A DNA stretch of 64,000 nucleotides, taken from positions 3,472,001-3,536,000 of the forward strand of contig OZ244977.1 in NCBI GenBank assembly GCA_965222995.1. Direction: 5' to 3'. The notes under the pieces were generated by a model. That model was not told where the DNA came from. It ran no database searches and saw only the letters and a list, made by a program, of their open reading frames with translations. Below are positions 50,515 to 63,500 of the stretch, piece after piece. The DNA is from SB11 sp965222995 (GTDB lineage: Bacteria; Bacteroidota; Bacteroidia; UBA8524). The position numbers and the translations under genes are program-made. Numbering within the stretch: position 1 is the first letter of the stretch; each line of letters starts with the position of its first letter.

Positions 50515-53500
50515 ATGAGAGATTTAACACATCAAAATCCTCTTATGAGAGGTCTTGCATTTTTTAGGATAAAAGTGCAATGGAAGTCTTTTTACGTAGA
50601 GCGCCTAAAAACGCTTTTCTTTGGTATTTTTATTTTTTCAGGAATGGTTTTAATGGCACAACCACTTAGTGGAGTAAAGACCATTAATCCATCGGGTATA
50701 GGCCCAAATAATTATACCTCATTCACAGCGGCTGTTAACGACCTGGTTTCAAAAGGTGTTAATGGTCCTGTTCTCTTTCAAGTAGCGGCAGGCACATATA
50801 ATGGGCAAGTAAATATACCTGCTATAAGTGGTGCCAATGCAACCAATACCATTACATTTGATGGAGGCTTTGGAAATGCAGCTACAAGGATTTTAACACG
50901 TGCTGCAACATCAGTTACAAACGCTTATGTAGTCCGTTTTAGTAGTGCCAGATATGTCCGCCTGAAAAACCTGACTATTAAAAATACAGGCACATCAGCG
51001 GGTTTGGGTGTACATATTTATGGAACAACTAATCACTGTGCTATTATAAGGTGTAATATTTATGTAGATAGTACATCATCAAGCAGAAATTTTAAAGCTA
51101 TACAAATGACCAATAGTACTAGCAGTAGTGATGGCTCATTATGTGGAGGCTCAAACTCAAGGCCATATAATATTACTATTGATAGTAATGATATAGTTGG
51201 GGGACATTTTGGGTTTTATGGTACATCAACTTACAATAGTACTTCAACACGGCACATACTCTTTATGCGTGCTAATACTGTAAGAAAAGCGTATCAAAGT
51301 GGTATAGGTATTTCTAATGTACGTGGGTACCAAATTAATTATAACTATATAGATATGAGAACCACCAATAACAACAATTATGGTTTCTCACATTGTAATG
51401 GAGGTACTAGTGGTAGTCAGCGGTATGATATTATAGGTAACACTTTTGTAAACTGTGGAGCTTATGGTATTTATGCTCTTTCTAGAAACAATAATGGCCA
51501 ACGTGGCAGGATGTGGAATAACTTTTTTAGAGGAAATTGGCGAAGTACAAGCGCAAGAGCTTTTAATTTAAGTAATGATAGAAATTTTGATATATGGGCA
51601 AACACAATTGTTATGCAAAATGATTTAACAACTAATGGTGCCGGTATATACATTACACCCGCAAACAGCGGTTCTAATAATATTACAAATAATAACATTA
51701 TACTTTCGGGCAATAACAGTAGTGGTTATACGGTTTATTCGGAGTCGAACTGTATAAGTGGAGCAGATTATAATAATTACTATAAAGCTAATGACCAACC
51801 CGGCGAGTTTTTAAGTGTTATAAATGGTACACCACTTACAGGTGCAAACTATAAAGGGTTTAACGGTTTTGACGATAACTCGTTTAGTGAAGACCCTTCT
51901 CTAGTATCAGCAACAGACCCACGCCCTAACTCTATTTGTTTAAAGGGAACCTTTCAATCGGCCTTGGCAATGGATATTAATGGGATTAACCGGGTAAACC
52001 CTCCTACAATTGGGGCTGCAGAATCTGCAGGTGGTATAAGTCTTGATGCAGAAGTAACTGCTTTTGTAAAACCTGTTTTTCCGGTAAGCTCAGGTAATAA
52101 CGATTTTGAGGTTACTATTAAAAATAAAGGTCTTACAACGCTTACTTCTCTTACAGTTTCAATAAACCTAGGAACTACTACAAGAACTATTAACTGGACA
52201 GGAAGTCTTTTATCGTGCCAAGAAACAAATGTTCTATTTAGTGGCAGTAACCAATTAAATGTTGGCCCGGGCAAAAATTCTGTTATGGCTTATATATCAG
52301 ACCCTAATGGAAACACAGACTTAAATAAAGGTAATGACACCATCAAAGCAGATTTTTGTTCTCCCTTTAGCGCCGGCACTTATACAATTGACCCAAATGG
52401 CTCAGGACCAACAAACTATAAAAGTTTTACGGAAGTAAGTGAAATACTAAACTGTGGTGGTATTAGCGGAGCAGTAGTTTTTGATGTAGCTGCTGCCACA
52501 TTTACTGAAAAGCTGGATATTTTATTTGTTAAAGGTGCATCAGCAACTAATACTATTACTTTTGAGGGGGCAGGTGTCGGCTCTAGTATATTGGTTCATC
52601 CTCCTGCCACTAATAGTGCTTTGGTAAATATTTTAGGTACACCTTATGTTACTGTAAAAGATATGACTTTGAGGCTAACCAACAACACCAATATGGCAGC
52701 TGTTAGAATTGCCCTTAAGTCAAACTTCGCCACTATACAAAATAATAGTATAGAGTTTTCAGCCGCCGGTTTCAATACTTTTGGGGTTACTTTTGGAAGC
52801 AACAGTGCTTCTAATGCCGGAAATGAATCTACAGGGTCATTAATAGAAAACAATACATTTAACAATGCAAGTTATGGAGTGCAGCTAAGAAGTTCTATTA
52901 ACACAAATAGCAGCTCAAAAATCACAATACGAAACAACACGTTTACCAACGTGCTACAATATGGTGTATACATGAATGCTGTTACAGAGATTGATATTGA
53001 TAAAAATACATTCTCATTTAATAATATTAATGCCGTTGGTGTATACTCTGTTAGAGGTTTAACCAATAAAATACGCAATAACACAATTAGAAACTCAGGG
53101 CGTCGTGGTATTTATCTGCTTATTGATAACAATATTGAAGTATATAATAACATGCTTGCCAACTTCACATCTAATAGCGACCAAACCTATGGTGGCATTG
53201 AATTGATAAGCACCAATGGAATTGACGTATACCATAATACTGTTTATTTTAACCCTGTTACTACTGGTACTTCAAGAAATAGAGCGGCATTATATTTAAA
53301 TAATGCAGACAATTCTGATGTAAGAAGTAATATACTTATTTATGATGGTGCAAGTACACGTGGTGTAGCTGTTTATAGAAGTACTTCAAGTACCGGTGTA
53401 ACTTTAGATAATAACCAGTATTTATCATCAGCTGATATGTATACTGAAGATTATTCTACTTTTTACAAATCTTTAAACGATTGGAAAGCATTTTCACCTA

Positions 53501-56500
53501 CATGGAATATAGATTCAAAAGAAGAAAAACCTCTATTTGTTAGTACTGACCCTGCTACAATGGATCTTCATTTAACATCAAGCTACGATGCTCCTATTGG
53601 TGCTTCCGGCTTAGGAATTGATTTTGATATTGATGGAGATGTACGTTGTAAAGGAAATGAAACAATAGGTGCAGACCAAAGTTCATTCCCACAATTAGCA
53701 CCAACATCTGACTTTGTATTTGCTGATTCAATATATATTGAATCAGGAACTCGCATTGTTAATACTTCAAAGGGTGATCCTTCCAGATATACATATCAGT
53801 GGTATATAGATGGTATTGCTGATGCTACTACACGCGACCTGGACTATACATTTAATAATAATACTAATTATGATGTTTCATTAATTGTTACAGGTTGTGC
53901 CGGTAAAGATAGTATAGGTAAAACTATAACAGTATTGTCGCCTACAGTTACTCCAATATCAGACTTTGTAGCAGATAAGCAGGTTGTTAACTTATTTGAA
54001 CCTGTAAATTTACGCGACTTATCTAAATTTGGCGCCTCACAATGGGAATGGTCGGCAGCACCTTCTTTTGATGCAATTTTCACAAATAATATAGCCCAAC
54101 ATCCTTCAGTATTCTTTAGTGAGCCGGGATTTTATGACATCTGTCTGTCTACAGATAACCTACAGGGAAAGGGAAGAGATACTTGTAAAAACTCTTACAT
54201 ATTTGTTAAAGAAGACTTTAATATGTGCTCTAATGGCACTAATTCATCAACTACTAATAGGTTTGGTAGGTTGTATGATGATGGAGGCCCTAGCGCCAAT
54301 TATAGTACTAACCGTAATTGTAACTACCTAATAGACCCATGTGCTTCATCTATAACTCTTACCTTTACACAATTTGATTTAGGTACGGGTGATGTTTTAC
54401 GTATTTATAATGGTACTGATGCTACAGCCCCGTTAATCGGTTCATACAATAACAGCTCTGGTATACCGGGGGGATTGTCAGGTATTACTGCATCATCAGG
54501 AAAAATGTTTATCAATTGGGTTTCAAATGGCTCAAGTGTAAGTCAAGGTTTTGCTGCAGAGTGGACTTCTGTTGCAGATAATACGCCTGCACCGCAAGCA
54601 AACTTTACTAATGATGACAGTTTATATGTTGATGAAGTTATTAAATTTACTAGTTCATCAGTAGGTTCAGGTCTAAGCTATGCATGGGACTTTGACCCAC
54701 CGTTCGAAATATCAGGTAATGAGGGTGGTGATAAAGACTTTGACACATATTCATATAATACATCAGGCACTTATGATGTTAGACTTAGGGTAAGAAACTG
54801 TGCAGGTTCAAGCACTGTAACTAAAACTATAACTATTTTAAACCCAAGTTCGGCACCGGTTGTTGACTTTGCTGCAGATAGAACATTAGCACCCGTTATG
54901 GGAGTTGTTGAACTAACTAGCAAAACTACACAAGGACCATTAAATTACAGATGGGAGATTACGCCTAACTCTGGCGTAACTATTACACCTAGTACTACCA
55001 GTAGAGATATTAAAGCTACTTTTATGTTACCCGGTTTATATACCGTGAAACTTGTTGCAGAAAATGGAATTGGTGAAGATAGTATTACTAAAACATCTTA
55101 TATTAATATTTATGACTATTGCGACCCTGGTGTAGCTTCAAGCGATGGTAAAATTGGTATATCAAACGTTAAATTTGGTTCTATTGATAATACAACCTCA
55201 TCAGGAGCTTCAAAATATACAAACTATCTTAATACCAGCTTGGTAACAACTGTTATTAAAGGGGCAACATACCCTATTAGTATAGCAAGAACTAACAATA
55301 TTGACAGGATGAATCGCAAAGTATGGATTGACTGGAATATTGACGGTGATTTTGACGATGCAGGTGAATTAGTAGCTTCAGAATCAGCTACCAAAAATCT
55401 GGTATTTAATGGAAATATTACTATACCTACTACTGCTACAGAAGGGTTTACACGTATGAGAGTTGGAGTAAGTTTTGATAACGACCCCAACCTTCCTTGC
55501 GGATTAAACCCTGTTGGGGAGTTTGAGGATTACTCAATACAAGTTATAGCAGACGGTATAGCACCTGTAATAACTCTTAATGGTCCCGCTAAAACTAGTA
55601 TAGAGCAGTGGTATCAGTATGTAGACCAAGGTGCTACAGCTTCTGATAATATTAATGGAAATATTACATCATCAGTAATAACATCAAGTAATGTTGACTC
55701 CACAACAGTAGGGCTTTATAAAGTAACTTACGAAGTAACCGATGCTGCAGGAAACAAAACTACTGTGGTTAGGGATGTTGAGGTAACACCTGATGTTACT
55801 GCACCTGAATTAACTCTTGTGGGTAGTGCTTCAGTTACCCATACTGTTAAAACACCTTATGTTGATGCGGGTGCTACTGCAACTGACTATTTCAACCGCA
55901 GTTTCACATCATCAATAATATCTACATCAACAGTTGATGAAAATATTGTAGGCGTATATACAGTGGTATATGAAGTTGTAGATTTAGCGGGTAATAAAGA
56001 CAGTATTACCAGAACAGTAAACGTAATAGATGATGTTGCCCCTATTATTAATAAAACAGGAGATACAGTATTTGTTGAAGTTAACTCTCCTTATGTTGAA
56101 CCGGGTGTAACTGCAACAGATAATTATGATTTAGCCGTTAACGTTGTTTCTGGCGCCGTTAATACCAATATAACGGGTACATATCTCTTAGACTATACTG
56201 CTACTGATACTGCAGGGAATATAGCTACTGAAAGTCGTGTGGTAATTGTGCGCGACACTCAAATTCCCGTAATAACTATTAATGGTTTAGATACCGTAAT
56301 TGTTGATGTGTTTAATAATTATACCGATTTAGGAGCAACTGTAACGGATAATTACTGCACGGGTTTAGTTGCAACAACAGCTACTGTAGTAAATACCAAT
56401 AAACTGGGTGATTATTTATTATCGTACGATGTAACCGATTGTGAGGGGAATGTAGCTGTTACTAAAACAAGGTTAGTTCGTGTTGTTGACCGTGTAGCCC

Positions 56501-57021
56501 CTATATTACAATTAAAAGGGTTTGCAACAACTAATAAAGTTATGCGTTGGAGAACGTATACAGATTCTGGTGTAACCTATAGCGATAATTACTATACTAT
56601 TGCAGAGTTAACACCTAATCTAAAAGTAACATCTAACGTTAATACGCTGCAAGAAGGACTATATGAGTATTGCTATGATTTAACCGACCCTTCAGGCAAT
56701 ATTGCACAACGCGTATGCCGTACTGTTGAGGTTGTAGCAAATACTACAGGACTTCCGGACAATTATCTTGAATCTAAAGTAAACGTTTACCCTAACCCAA
56801 CTCGAGGTCAGTTAAACGTTGAAGTTAATTTTGAACAATATAGAGAGGTGAAAATAAGTATAGTAAATGTTTTGGGCGAAGTTGTATTGGATGTTCAGCC
56901 TCAAACTGTTGCTAAAAATAATTTCAACCTTGATTTAAGCTCGTTTGCAGCAGGATTATATGTTGTTCGCATCGAGTCAGAAGGTGCAACACTAGTTGAG
57001 AAGGTTAATCTCTTACATTAA
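50515..57021 (+). CDS. Giant T9SS surface protein: beta-helix, CUB-like, PKD, GEVED and DUF5011 repeats
   Basis: A 2168-residue predicted adhesin. A long N-terminus (signal segment LFFGIFIFSGMVLMAQ, residues about 34-49) may start at an internal Met (residue 11). Residues about 60-500 and 640-1060 are right-handed beta-helix regions (repeated NNTITFDGG-, FNNASYGV-like turns) linked by a CARDB-like domain. PKD-type domains surround a CUB-like module (RLYDDGGPSANYS, residues about 1250-1355). A GEVED domain (RKVWIDWNIDGDFDD) is near residue 1600, then five DUF5011/HYR-type repeats (residues 1681-2075), and a T9SS sorting domain (KVNVYPNPTRGQLNV to VEKVNLLH). It should be displayed on the outer membrane. 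The neighbour at 57543 has the same layout. Confidence 0.85.
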   Translation: MRDLTHQNPLMRGLAFFRIKVQWKSFYVERLKTLFFGIFIFSGMVLMAQPLSGVKTINPSGIGPNNYTSFTAAVNDLVSKGVNGPVLFQVAAGTYNGQVNIPAISGANATNTITFDGGFGNAATRILTRAATSVTNAYVVRFSSARYVRLKNLTIKNTGTSAGLGVHIYGTTNHCAIIRCNIYVDSTSSSRNFKAIQMTNSTSSSDGSLCGGSNSRPYNITIDSNDIVGGHFGFYGTSTYNSTSTRHILFMRANTVRKAYQSGIGISNVRGYQINYNYIDMRTTNNNNYGFSHCNGGTSGSQRYDIIGNTFVNCGAYGIYALSRNNNGQRGRMWNNFFRGNWRSTSARAFNLSNDRNFDIWANTIVMQNDLTTNGAGIYITPANSGSNNITNNNIILSGNNSSGYTVYSESNCISGADYNNYYKANDQPGEFLSVINGTPLTGANYKGFNGFDDNSFSEDPSLVSATDPRPNSICLKGTFQSALAMDINGINRVNPPTIGAAESAGGISLDAEVTAFVKPVFPVSSGNNDFEVTIKNKGLTTLTSLTVSINLGTTTRTINWTGSLLSCQETNVLFSGSNQLNVGPGKNSVMAYISDPNGNTDLNKGNDTIKADFCSPFSAGTYTIDPNGSGPTNYKSFTEVSEILNCGGISGAVVFDVAAATFTEKLDILFVKGASATNTITFEGAGVGSSILVHPPATNSALVNILGTPYVTVKDMTLRLTNNTNMAAVRIALKSNFATIQNNSIEFSAAGFNTFGVTFGSNSASNAGNESTGSLIENNTFNNASYGVQLRSSINTNSSSKITIRNNTFTNVLQYGVYMNAVTEIDIDKNTFSFNNINAVGVYSVRGLTNKIRNNTIRNSGRRGIYLLIDNNIEVYNNMLANFTSNSDQTYGGIELISTNGIDVYHNTVYFNPVTTGTSRNRAALYLNNADNSDVRSNILIYDGASTRGVAVYRSTSSTGVTLDNNQYLSSADMYTEDYSTFYKSLNDWKAFSPTWNIDSKEEKPLFVSTDPATMDLHLTSSYDAPIGASGLGIDFDIDGDVRCKGNETIGADQSSFPQLAPTSDFVFADSIYIESGTRIVNTSKGDPSRYTYQWYIDGIADATTRDLDYTFNNNTNYDVSLIVTGCAGKDSIGKTITVLSPTVTPISDFVADKQVVNLFEPVNLRDLSKFGASQWEWSAAPSFDAIFTNNIAQHPSVFFSEPGFYDICLSTDNLQGKGRDTCKNSYIFVKEDFNMCSNGTNSSTTNRFGRLYDDGGPSANYSTNRNCNYLIDPCASSITLTFTQFDLGTGDVLRIYNGTDATAPLIGSYNNSSGIPGGLSGITASSGKMFINWVSNGSSVSQGFAAEWTSVADNTPAPQANFTNDDSLYVDEVIKFTSSSVGSGLSYAWDFDPPFEISGNEGGDKDFDTYSYNTSGTYDVRLRVRNCAGSSTVTKTITILNPSSAPVVDFAADRTLAPVMGVVELTSKTTQGPLNYRWEITPNSGVTITPSTTSRDIKATFMLPGLYTVKLVAENGIGEDSITKTSYINIYDYCDPGVASSDGKIGISNVKFGSIDNTTSSGASKYTNYLNTSLVTTVIKGATYPISIARTNNIDRMNRKVWIDWNIDGDFDDAGELVASESATKNLVFNGNITIPTTATEGFTRMRVGVSFDNDPNLPCGLNPVGEFEDYSIQVIADGIAPVITLNGPAKTSIEQWYQYVDQGATASDNINGNITSSVITSSNVDSTTVGLYKVTYEVTDAAGNKTTVVRDVEVTPDVTAPELTLVGSASVTHTVKTPYVDAGATATDYFNRSFTSSIISTSTVDENIVGVYTVVYEVVDLAGNKDSITRTVNVIDDVAPIINKTGDTVFVEVNSPYVEPGVTATDNYDLAVNVVSGAVNTNITGTYLLDYTATDTAGNIATESRVVIVRDTQIPVITINGLDTVIVDVFNNYTDLGATVTDNYCTGLVATTATVVNTNKLGDYLLSYDVTDCEGNVAVTKTRLVRVVDRVAPILQLKGFATTNKVMRWRTYTDSGVTYSDNYYTIAELTPNLKVTSNVNTLQEGLYEYCYDLTDPSGNIAQRVCRTVEVVANTTGLPDNYLESKVNVYPNPTRGQLNVEVNFEQYREVKISIVNVLGEVVLDVQPQTVAKNNFNLDLSSFAAGLYVVRIESEGATLVEKVNLLH

Positions 57022-57045
57022 TATCAATCGCAAGTCATACTATCC

Positions 57046-57075
57046 AAAGCTCACCTAACTAAGGTGAGCTTTTTT
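57046..57075 (+). terminator. Rho-independent terminator after the first adhesin
   Basis: AAAGCTCACCT and AGGTGAGCTTT form a perfect 11-bp stem around 5 bases, followed by TTT. Confidence 0.85.
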
Positions 57076-57542
57076 ATTTGGAGCAGCCACTCTTGGCTAA
57101 CCTGAAGTATTTATGTTCTTGATTTATCATCTTTAGAGCATAATTGCATACACTAGCCAAAACTTTGTAAATAATATGTACTTGTTTGGGGAGCCTGTAT
57201 TCTACAAGAAAAAACAAAAAAAGATAGGTTTTTAAATATTTAAAGCTTTGTAACGATTTTTTAAACGATTTATTGCGCTCTCAATGTTATTAAATTGTTA
57301 AATTTTAAAACCATTAGTTTTATTGTTTAAATATAAATTTTTTTGCTTTTTACTTATTTTTATATTATGAATGTCATTTTAATATAAAAATATAGTGATA
57401 TAGTCGGTTTTGGCAGGTTCTCTCAAAAGATAATTGTACTTTTGTAGTTTAAGTTTAATAATATTCACTTATTAATGTAAGTATTGTTACTAAATTTACT
57501 TAAGGTAGGTTCTCATTTTACAAAAAACATTTTAAAACTATT
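57076..57542. other. Intergenic region between adhesin genes
   Basis: About 470 AT-rich bases. Apart from a promoter-like element (57410-57444) it shows no gene or structured repeat. Confidence 0.45.
57410..57444 (+). promoter_or_regulatory. Candidate promoter of the second adhesin
   Basis: TTG at 57410-57412 and TACTTTTG (TAnnTTTG) at 57437-57444 are separated by 24 bases, slightly longer than the usual spacing. The predicted leader of about 90 bases is plausible. Confidence 0.5.
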
Positions 57543-60500
57543 ATGAAAAAGCTTTTTCAAGTAGTAGCACTAACGGCTATCGGCTTAGTGGCTACTTTGT
57601 CTGCAAGCGGACAAACTAATTCCGTCGAACTCAAAAATGGCGGGGGTTCGTTAATAAGTTCCCACAATTCTATTTCGGCAGCTATAGCAGCAATTCCAGG
57701 AACCATTTCGCAAGCCTATGTTATAGAAATAACAGGAACGTATACCGGGGCTAATGAAACTTATCCTGTTACCTTTGAAGATATAACAGGAGCAAGTGCA
57801 ACCAATACCATCACACTTCGCCCTGCAACGGGGGTTACAAATGCAGAAATAGACCGGGGTTCTACAGGTATAGCAGTTGAACTTGATGATGCTGATTATA
57901 TTATTATTGATGGAAGACCCGGGGGTACAGGTACAGCTGGTGAGTTAACCATTTCACAAAAAAGTACGGGTACTAGTACTACTTTGCAATTTATTAACGG
58001 AGCTACTCATAATGTTGTTCGCTACTGCAAAATTTTTAACGGTTCAACTACAAGTGCTGGTAGAGGAATTTACTTTAATAATTCAACATCTAATCCATCA
58101 GGTAATTCTGATAACTTAATAGAGCACTGTGAGGTTGAAGGCGGCAGATACGGAATTAATAGTGATGCGGGGAGTAATAACTTTAACGAGCGTAATAAAA
58201 TTTATGGTACAAGTGTATATAACAACTACTTCGCTGGCTTTTGGATAGAGTCTGGTACAGGAAGTATTGAAATTGACTCATGCCGTATATATCATGAGCC
58301 GAACTTTAAATCTACTACAGGTCCTTTCGGTATCTTATTCGATGGGCAAACGGACACTGCTAAAGTAACCAGAAATAAAATATACGATTTAGATATAACA
58401 GGTACTAGTGATATTGTTGGTATTAGTGTGCGCTCTGTTAGTGGTACTAACCTAACATACATAGTAAATAACTTCATATCTCTTACTAAGTCAAACAGAA
58501 GTGACGATGTATTTGGTATAGATTACGGCGGGTCTGGAGCTACAAACGGGCAAGTATATTTTAATACTATTAAGATAGGCGGAACATTAACTTCAGGTGG
58601 TTCAAGCGGAGATGCTGTTTCCGCTGCATTTTATAAAGATGCTTCAAGCTCATCAGCCTCATTCGATATAAAAAACAACATTTTTATTAACGACCGTAGC
58701 GGTGGAAATACAGGCGTACAACATCCTGCTATGGCTGTTACAAATACTAATGGAACTATAACACAAGACTATAATGTATTTAATTCTTCTACTACAGACT
58801 TAACACGTTGGGGAACAACAGCCACTACCACTATTGCAGACCATATATTAGCAGTTCCAACGGGAAACAGTTTAAATTCAAATAGCACTACAGTAAATTT
58901 AGTTTCTAATACCGATTTACATGTAACAGGAGCATCTTTAGGAGACTTTGACTTAAAGGCTACGCCAATATTAGCAGTTACTAATGATATTGATAATAAC
59001 CCTCGTGGTAGTGTTACATATCGCGGAGCCGATGATGACCTGGCTAACCCAATAGTAGGAAAGAAAAACGAAATTGGTGTTGTTAGTATTGATGAGCCTT
59101 TTACAGGTAGCTGCGGAGCTACACAATCTGTTAAAGCAACTGTAAGAAACTTTGGTGTTAACCAAGTAGATACTTTCACAGTCAATTGGTCTATAAACGG
59201 TACATTGCAAACCCCAATAGTTTCGTATGCTGTTTTAGATACCGCTTTAGGGAACGGAAGCATTACAGCTCAAGTTACTTTAGGTACTTTTACCGCTACT
59301 GCAGGTACTACCTATGACATTAAGGTTTGGACTAGTTTGCCAAATAACTTAGTTGATACGGATAACTCTAATGACTCTACTCAGGATGACTTTAAACAAG
59401 GTTTAGCCGCAGGTACTTATACTATTGGCGGTGCTACTCCTGATTTTGCTACATTAAACGATGCGGTTACAGAGCTAAATAATTTTGGTATTTGCGGCGC
59501 TGTTGTTTTTGATATTCGCACAGGTACATATAACGAGCGTTTTACACTTAATGAAATTGCAGGTGCATCAGCAACCAATACTATCACTTTTAGGAGTGAA
59601 ACAGGTATTAAAACAGATGTAGTAATAAGCGAAGCAGCTGCATCTTCAACGGCCAACAACTTTGTTATATTGTTAGATGGGGCAGACCATATTATAATAG
59701 AAAACCTAACTATTGAGCGCTCCGGTACAGGAACTTCGTCTAGAGTAATCAGTTTAGATGGAGATATTGAGAATGTCTCTATACATGATAATATTATTCG
59801 TGGTCCTTCTAATACCAGCACAAATACCAATGGTTCGCGTTCAAATATTTATGCAGGTTCTAACACAAAAACCAAAGACTTGGTTATATATAATAACCAA
59901 CTAGAAAATAACTCAATTGGAGTTTGGTTAGATATAGGTACAAGCAATAAGTCAACCGGAACTAAAATATATAGCAATACTATAACACCAAACTATGGTG
60001 GTATTTATGTAGAGAACCAATACTATCCTGAGATTTATAAAAATAAAGTAACCAGAATAGACCAAACTATAAATGTTGACTTTTTTGGTATAAGCTTAAA
60101 CATTGTTGATAGTGCATACCTGGTATCACAAAACGAAGTAGCCTCAAACAGAGGCTATGGAATACGTTTACGTACTTGTGCAGGGTATGCGGGTAAAGAA
60201 GGCTTAGTAATAAATAACTTGGTTACTATGAATTATGAAGGCTCTTCAAACGTGTATGGTATAACATCGGAAACCAGAGGTTCTTACCAATTGTTTGCTC
60301 ATAATACATCTTTACTAAACGTAAATTATACAAGCAGTTCTTCAACAAGAAATGGAGCAAGAGCCTTCTATATGCCTACTAATACTTCAAACAGGTTTAG
60401 CGATATAAGGGTGTTAAATAACATTTTTTACAGCACCATAGATGGTGTTGCCGCTTGGTTTGTGAACAATGCTATTGGCGGTGTAACAGAGCTAGACTAT

Positions 60501-63500
60501 AACCTATATTATGCTACCGCGCCTGAAATTACTTATATATCTGCTTATATGGCAAGCTTTGCAGACCATAAAACAACATCAGGCAAAGACGATAACTCTT
60601 ACAACCAAACGCTAACCTTTGCGGGTAAAGCAAATGCTCGCTTATCGTTTATGCAAAGATTTGCCTTTGGTAGAAACGATCTTAATATAACAGAAGATGT
60701 TAATGGAGACCCTCGCTGTGTACCATTACCTACTGTTGGTGCAGATGAGTATAATGCAGGAACATCATTGCCCGTATCTTTGTTTAAAGGTCCAAGCAAC
60801 CCTGTAACTAATGATAGAGCTTATTTCTTGTTTGACGGTAATATCAATCAAATTGCTGTTTATAAGTGGTATGTAAATAATACACTTGAAAGCGAAGGGC
60901 TTAACTTAACATATACCTTCCCTGCAACAGGGAGTTATGATGTTAAACTGGTAGTAGAAAACTGTAACGGTAAAGACAGCACCTCTATTAGCTACACAAT
61001 AAATGACCCTACGGTGGCTCCTGTAGCTGATTTTTCTGTAGATAAAAATCAAATTTTTGTAAATGAATCAGTACAGCTTAGAGACTTATCTTCAAACGGG
61101 GCTACATCATGGGCTTGGACGGTTACACCCAATAATTTTGGGCAAGTAATTTTTTCTGATGCTACAGAAAAAGACCCAACTGTTCTTATAACTGAACCCG
61201 GTGAGTATGAAGTTTGCCTTACTGCAACCAATGCAATAGGAAGTAGTGCACAACTTTGCCGTACTGCTTATGTTAAGGTATCGCCACAAATAAGTATGTG
61301 TAATGAAACCACCAGCACTTTTGGTAGCGGTAAACTTTTTGATGATGGAGGACCTTTAAGTAACTATGGCGCCAACAAAAACTGTACATTCTTTATAAAC
61401 CCATGTGCTTCTGAAGTTACTCTTAAATTTAATGAGTGGACTCCAACCGATGCTGATGATAAATTAAGCATTTACGATGGTGATAAGGCAGACCCTAGTA
61501 AACTAATAGCTACAATTACAGGAGGAATGACTAACCCCGGTGGTACAACAGGCTTCACATCAAAATCAGGAAGAATGTGGCTAGTTTGGGAAACAGATGG
61601 GTTTACTCAAAACGCAGGTTTTGAAGCTGAATGGTCTAGCGTACCCACATCAGTAAATGCTACAATAGCTGGTTTTTCTATTCCCGATACACTATTTGTT
61701 AACTCACCTGCTACATTTACAAATACATCTAGCGGAGACGGGCTTACCTTCATCTGGGATTTTGACTCTCCAAATGTTGTAGGAGATAATGACAACGAGT
61801 TTGATAAAGAAAACCCAACAAAAACGTATACATCTACCGGTACATACCAAGTAGAATTAGAATCTACCAACTGCTTAGGTACAGATGTTGCAAGTAAAAG
61901 TGTTGTAGTTGTTGCCCCAACTGTAGCTCCAACTCCAGTGGACTTCACAGCATCTTTAGTAAAAGCAAATGTTAACGAGGTAGTTCGTTTAACAGATATT
62001 AGCGGAAACGGACCTACGAGTTGGAATTGGGAAATAACTCCAAGCAACGGAGTTATCTTTTTAGACCCTGCTACCAGTCCTAACCCAAGAGTATCATTCT
62101 CTTTTGGAGGCAACTATACAGTTAAGTTAATAGTTTCTAATGCTATTGGCTCTGACTCTACTGAGAAAACAAGTTACATAGAAGTATTAGCATATTGCCA
62201 GCCTAATATTGCTATTGTAAATACAGATATAACTATTCGTAGAGTGGTATTTGAAGGTATAGACCAGTCTTCTAGCTTTGGTGTATCTAAGTACAACGAC
62301 TTTACCAATAACAGCCAAGTTGGACAAGCTGCGAAAGGGCGAACCTACCCTATTAGCATTGAAAGGAACACTAATAACGAAACAGTAAATTTTGCTGTTT
62401 GGATTGACTTTAACCAAGATGGAGACTTTACTGATTCTAATGAAAGAGTGTTGTTTGATAGTGCCTCTACGGCTCAAATCTTATCAGGGAGTATTAGTAT
62501 TCCTAGCAAAGCATTATTAGGAGAAACTAGAATGCGTGTGGCTGTTTCTAAAGGAGACTTAACTACACCTGCTTGTGGGCCTGTAGTTGTTGGTGAGTAT
62601 GAAGACTATAAGGTAAACATTAAAGGTGATGACTTGGCACCGGTAATAACTATAATAGGTGCTGCTACACAAACGGTGGAGCAGGGCTTTAGTTATAACG
62701 ATTCCGGGGCTACTGCTTTTGATAATGTAGACGGAAACATAAGCTCTAAAATAGTAGTAACAGGTAGTGTAGATAGTTCGGCAATAGGTAACTATACAAT
62801 AACATATACTGTTACAGACTCAGCTGGTAATACAACTACGGCACAGCGTAGGGTTATTGTTACACCTGATGTAACTAAACCGGTTCTAACTCGTTTAGGA
62901 GCCGATACAGTAAGAATAGATGTGTTTACCAGCTATACAGATGCCGGAGCAACAGCCATAGATAACCCTGTTGGTGTAAGCCTAACAAATAACATAATAG
63001 TAACAGGTAGTGTAGATACTGCTAAAATAGGTACGTATGTACTAAACTATACTGTAACCGATGCAGCCGGAAATACTGCATCAGTACAACGTGTTATTAT
63101 AGTTAGTGATAATACAAAACCTGTAATTGCTTTAAATGGTAATACAACTATAACACACGATGTAAATACTCCTTATATAGATGGAGGTGCTGTTGTTACA
63201 GACAACTACGATAACTCTATAGTATATACTGTTACAGGTACAGTTGATATTAATGTATTAGGAAGCTATACACTGGTATACAAAGCTACTGATGCATCTG
63301 GTAATGTTGCAGACTCTGTTGTGAGAGCGGTAAATGTGGTAGATAGAATAGGACCTACAATTACATTGGTTGGTAACGATATAGTTAACCTTGCACGTTG
63401 GCAAAATTATACTGATGAAGGTTATACCCTAAGTGACAATTTTTACGATAGTACACAAATAACAGTTGATGTTTTAGGTACTTGGGTAAACTCATTGGCA

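Noticed and set aside
55560..56745. CRISPR-like or short tandem DNA repeats
   Set aside because: The periodicity comes from diverged protein domains of about 80 residues; there are no uniform repeats with unique spacers.
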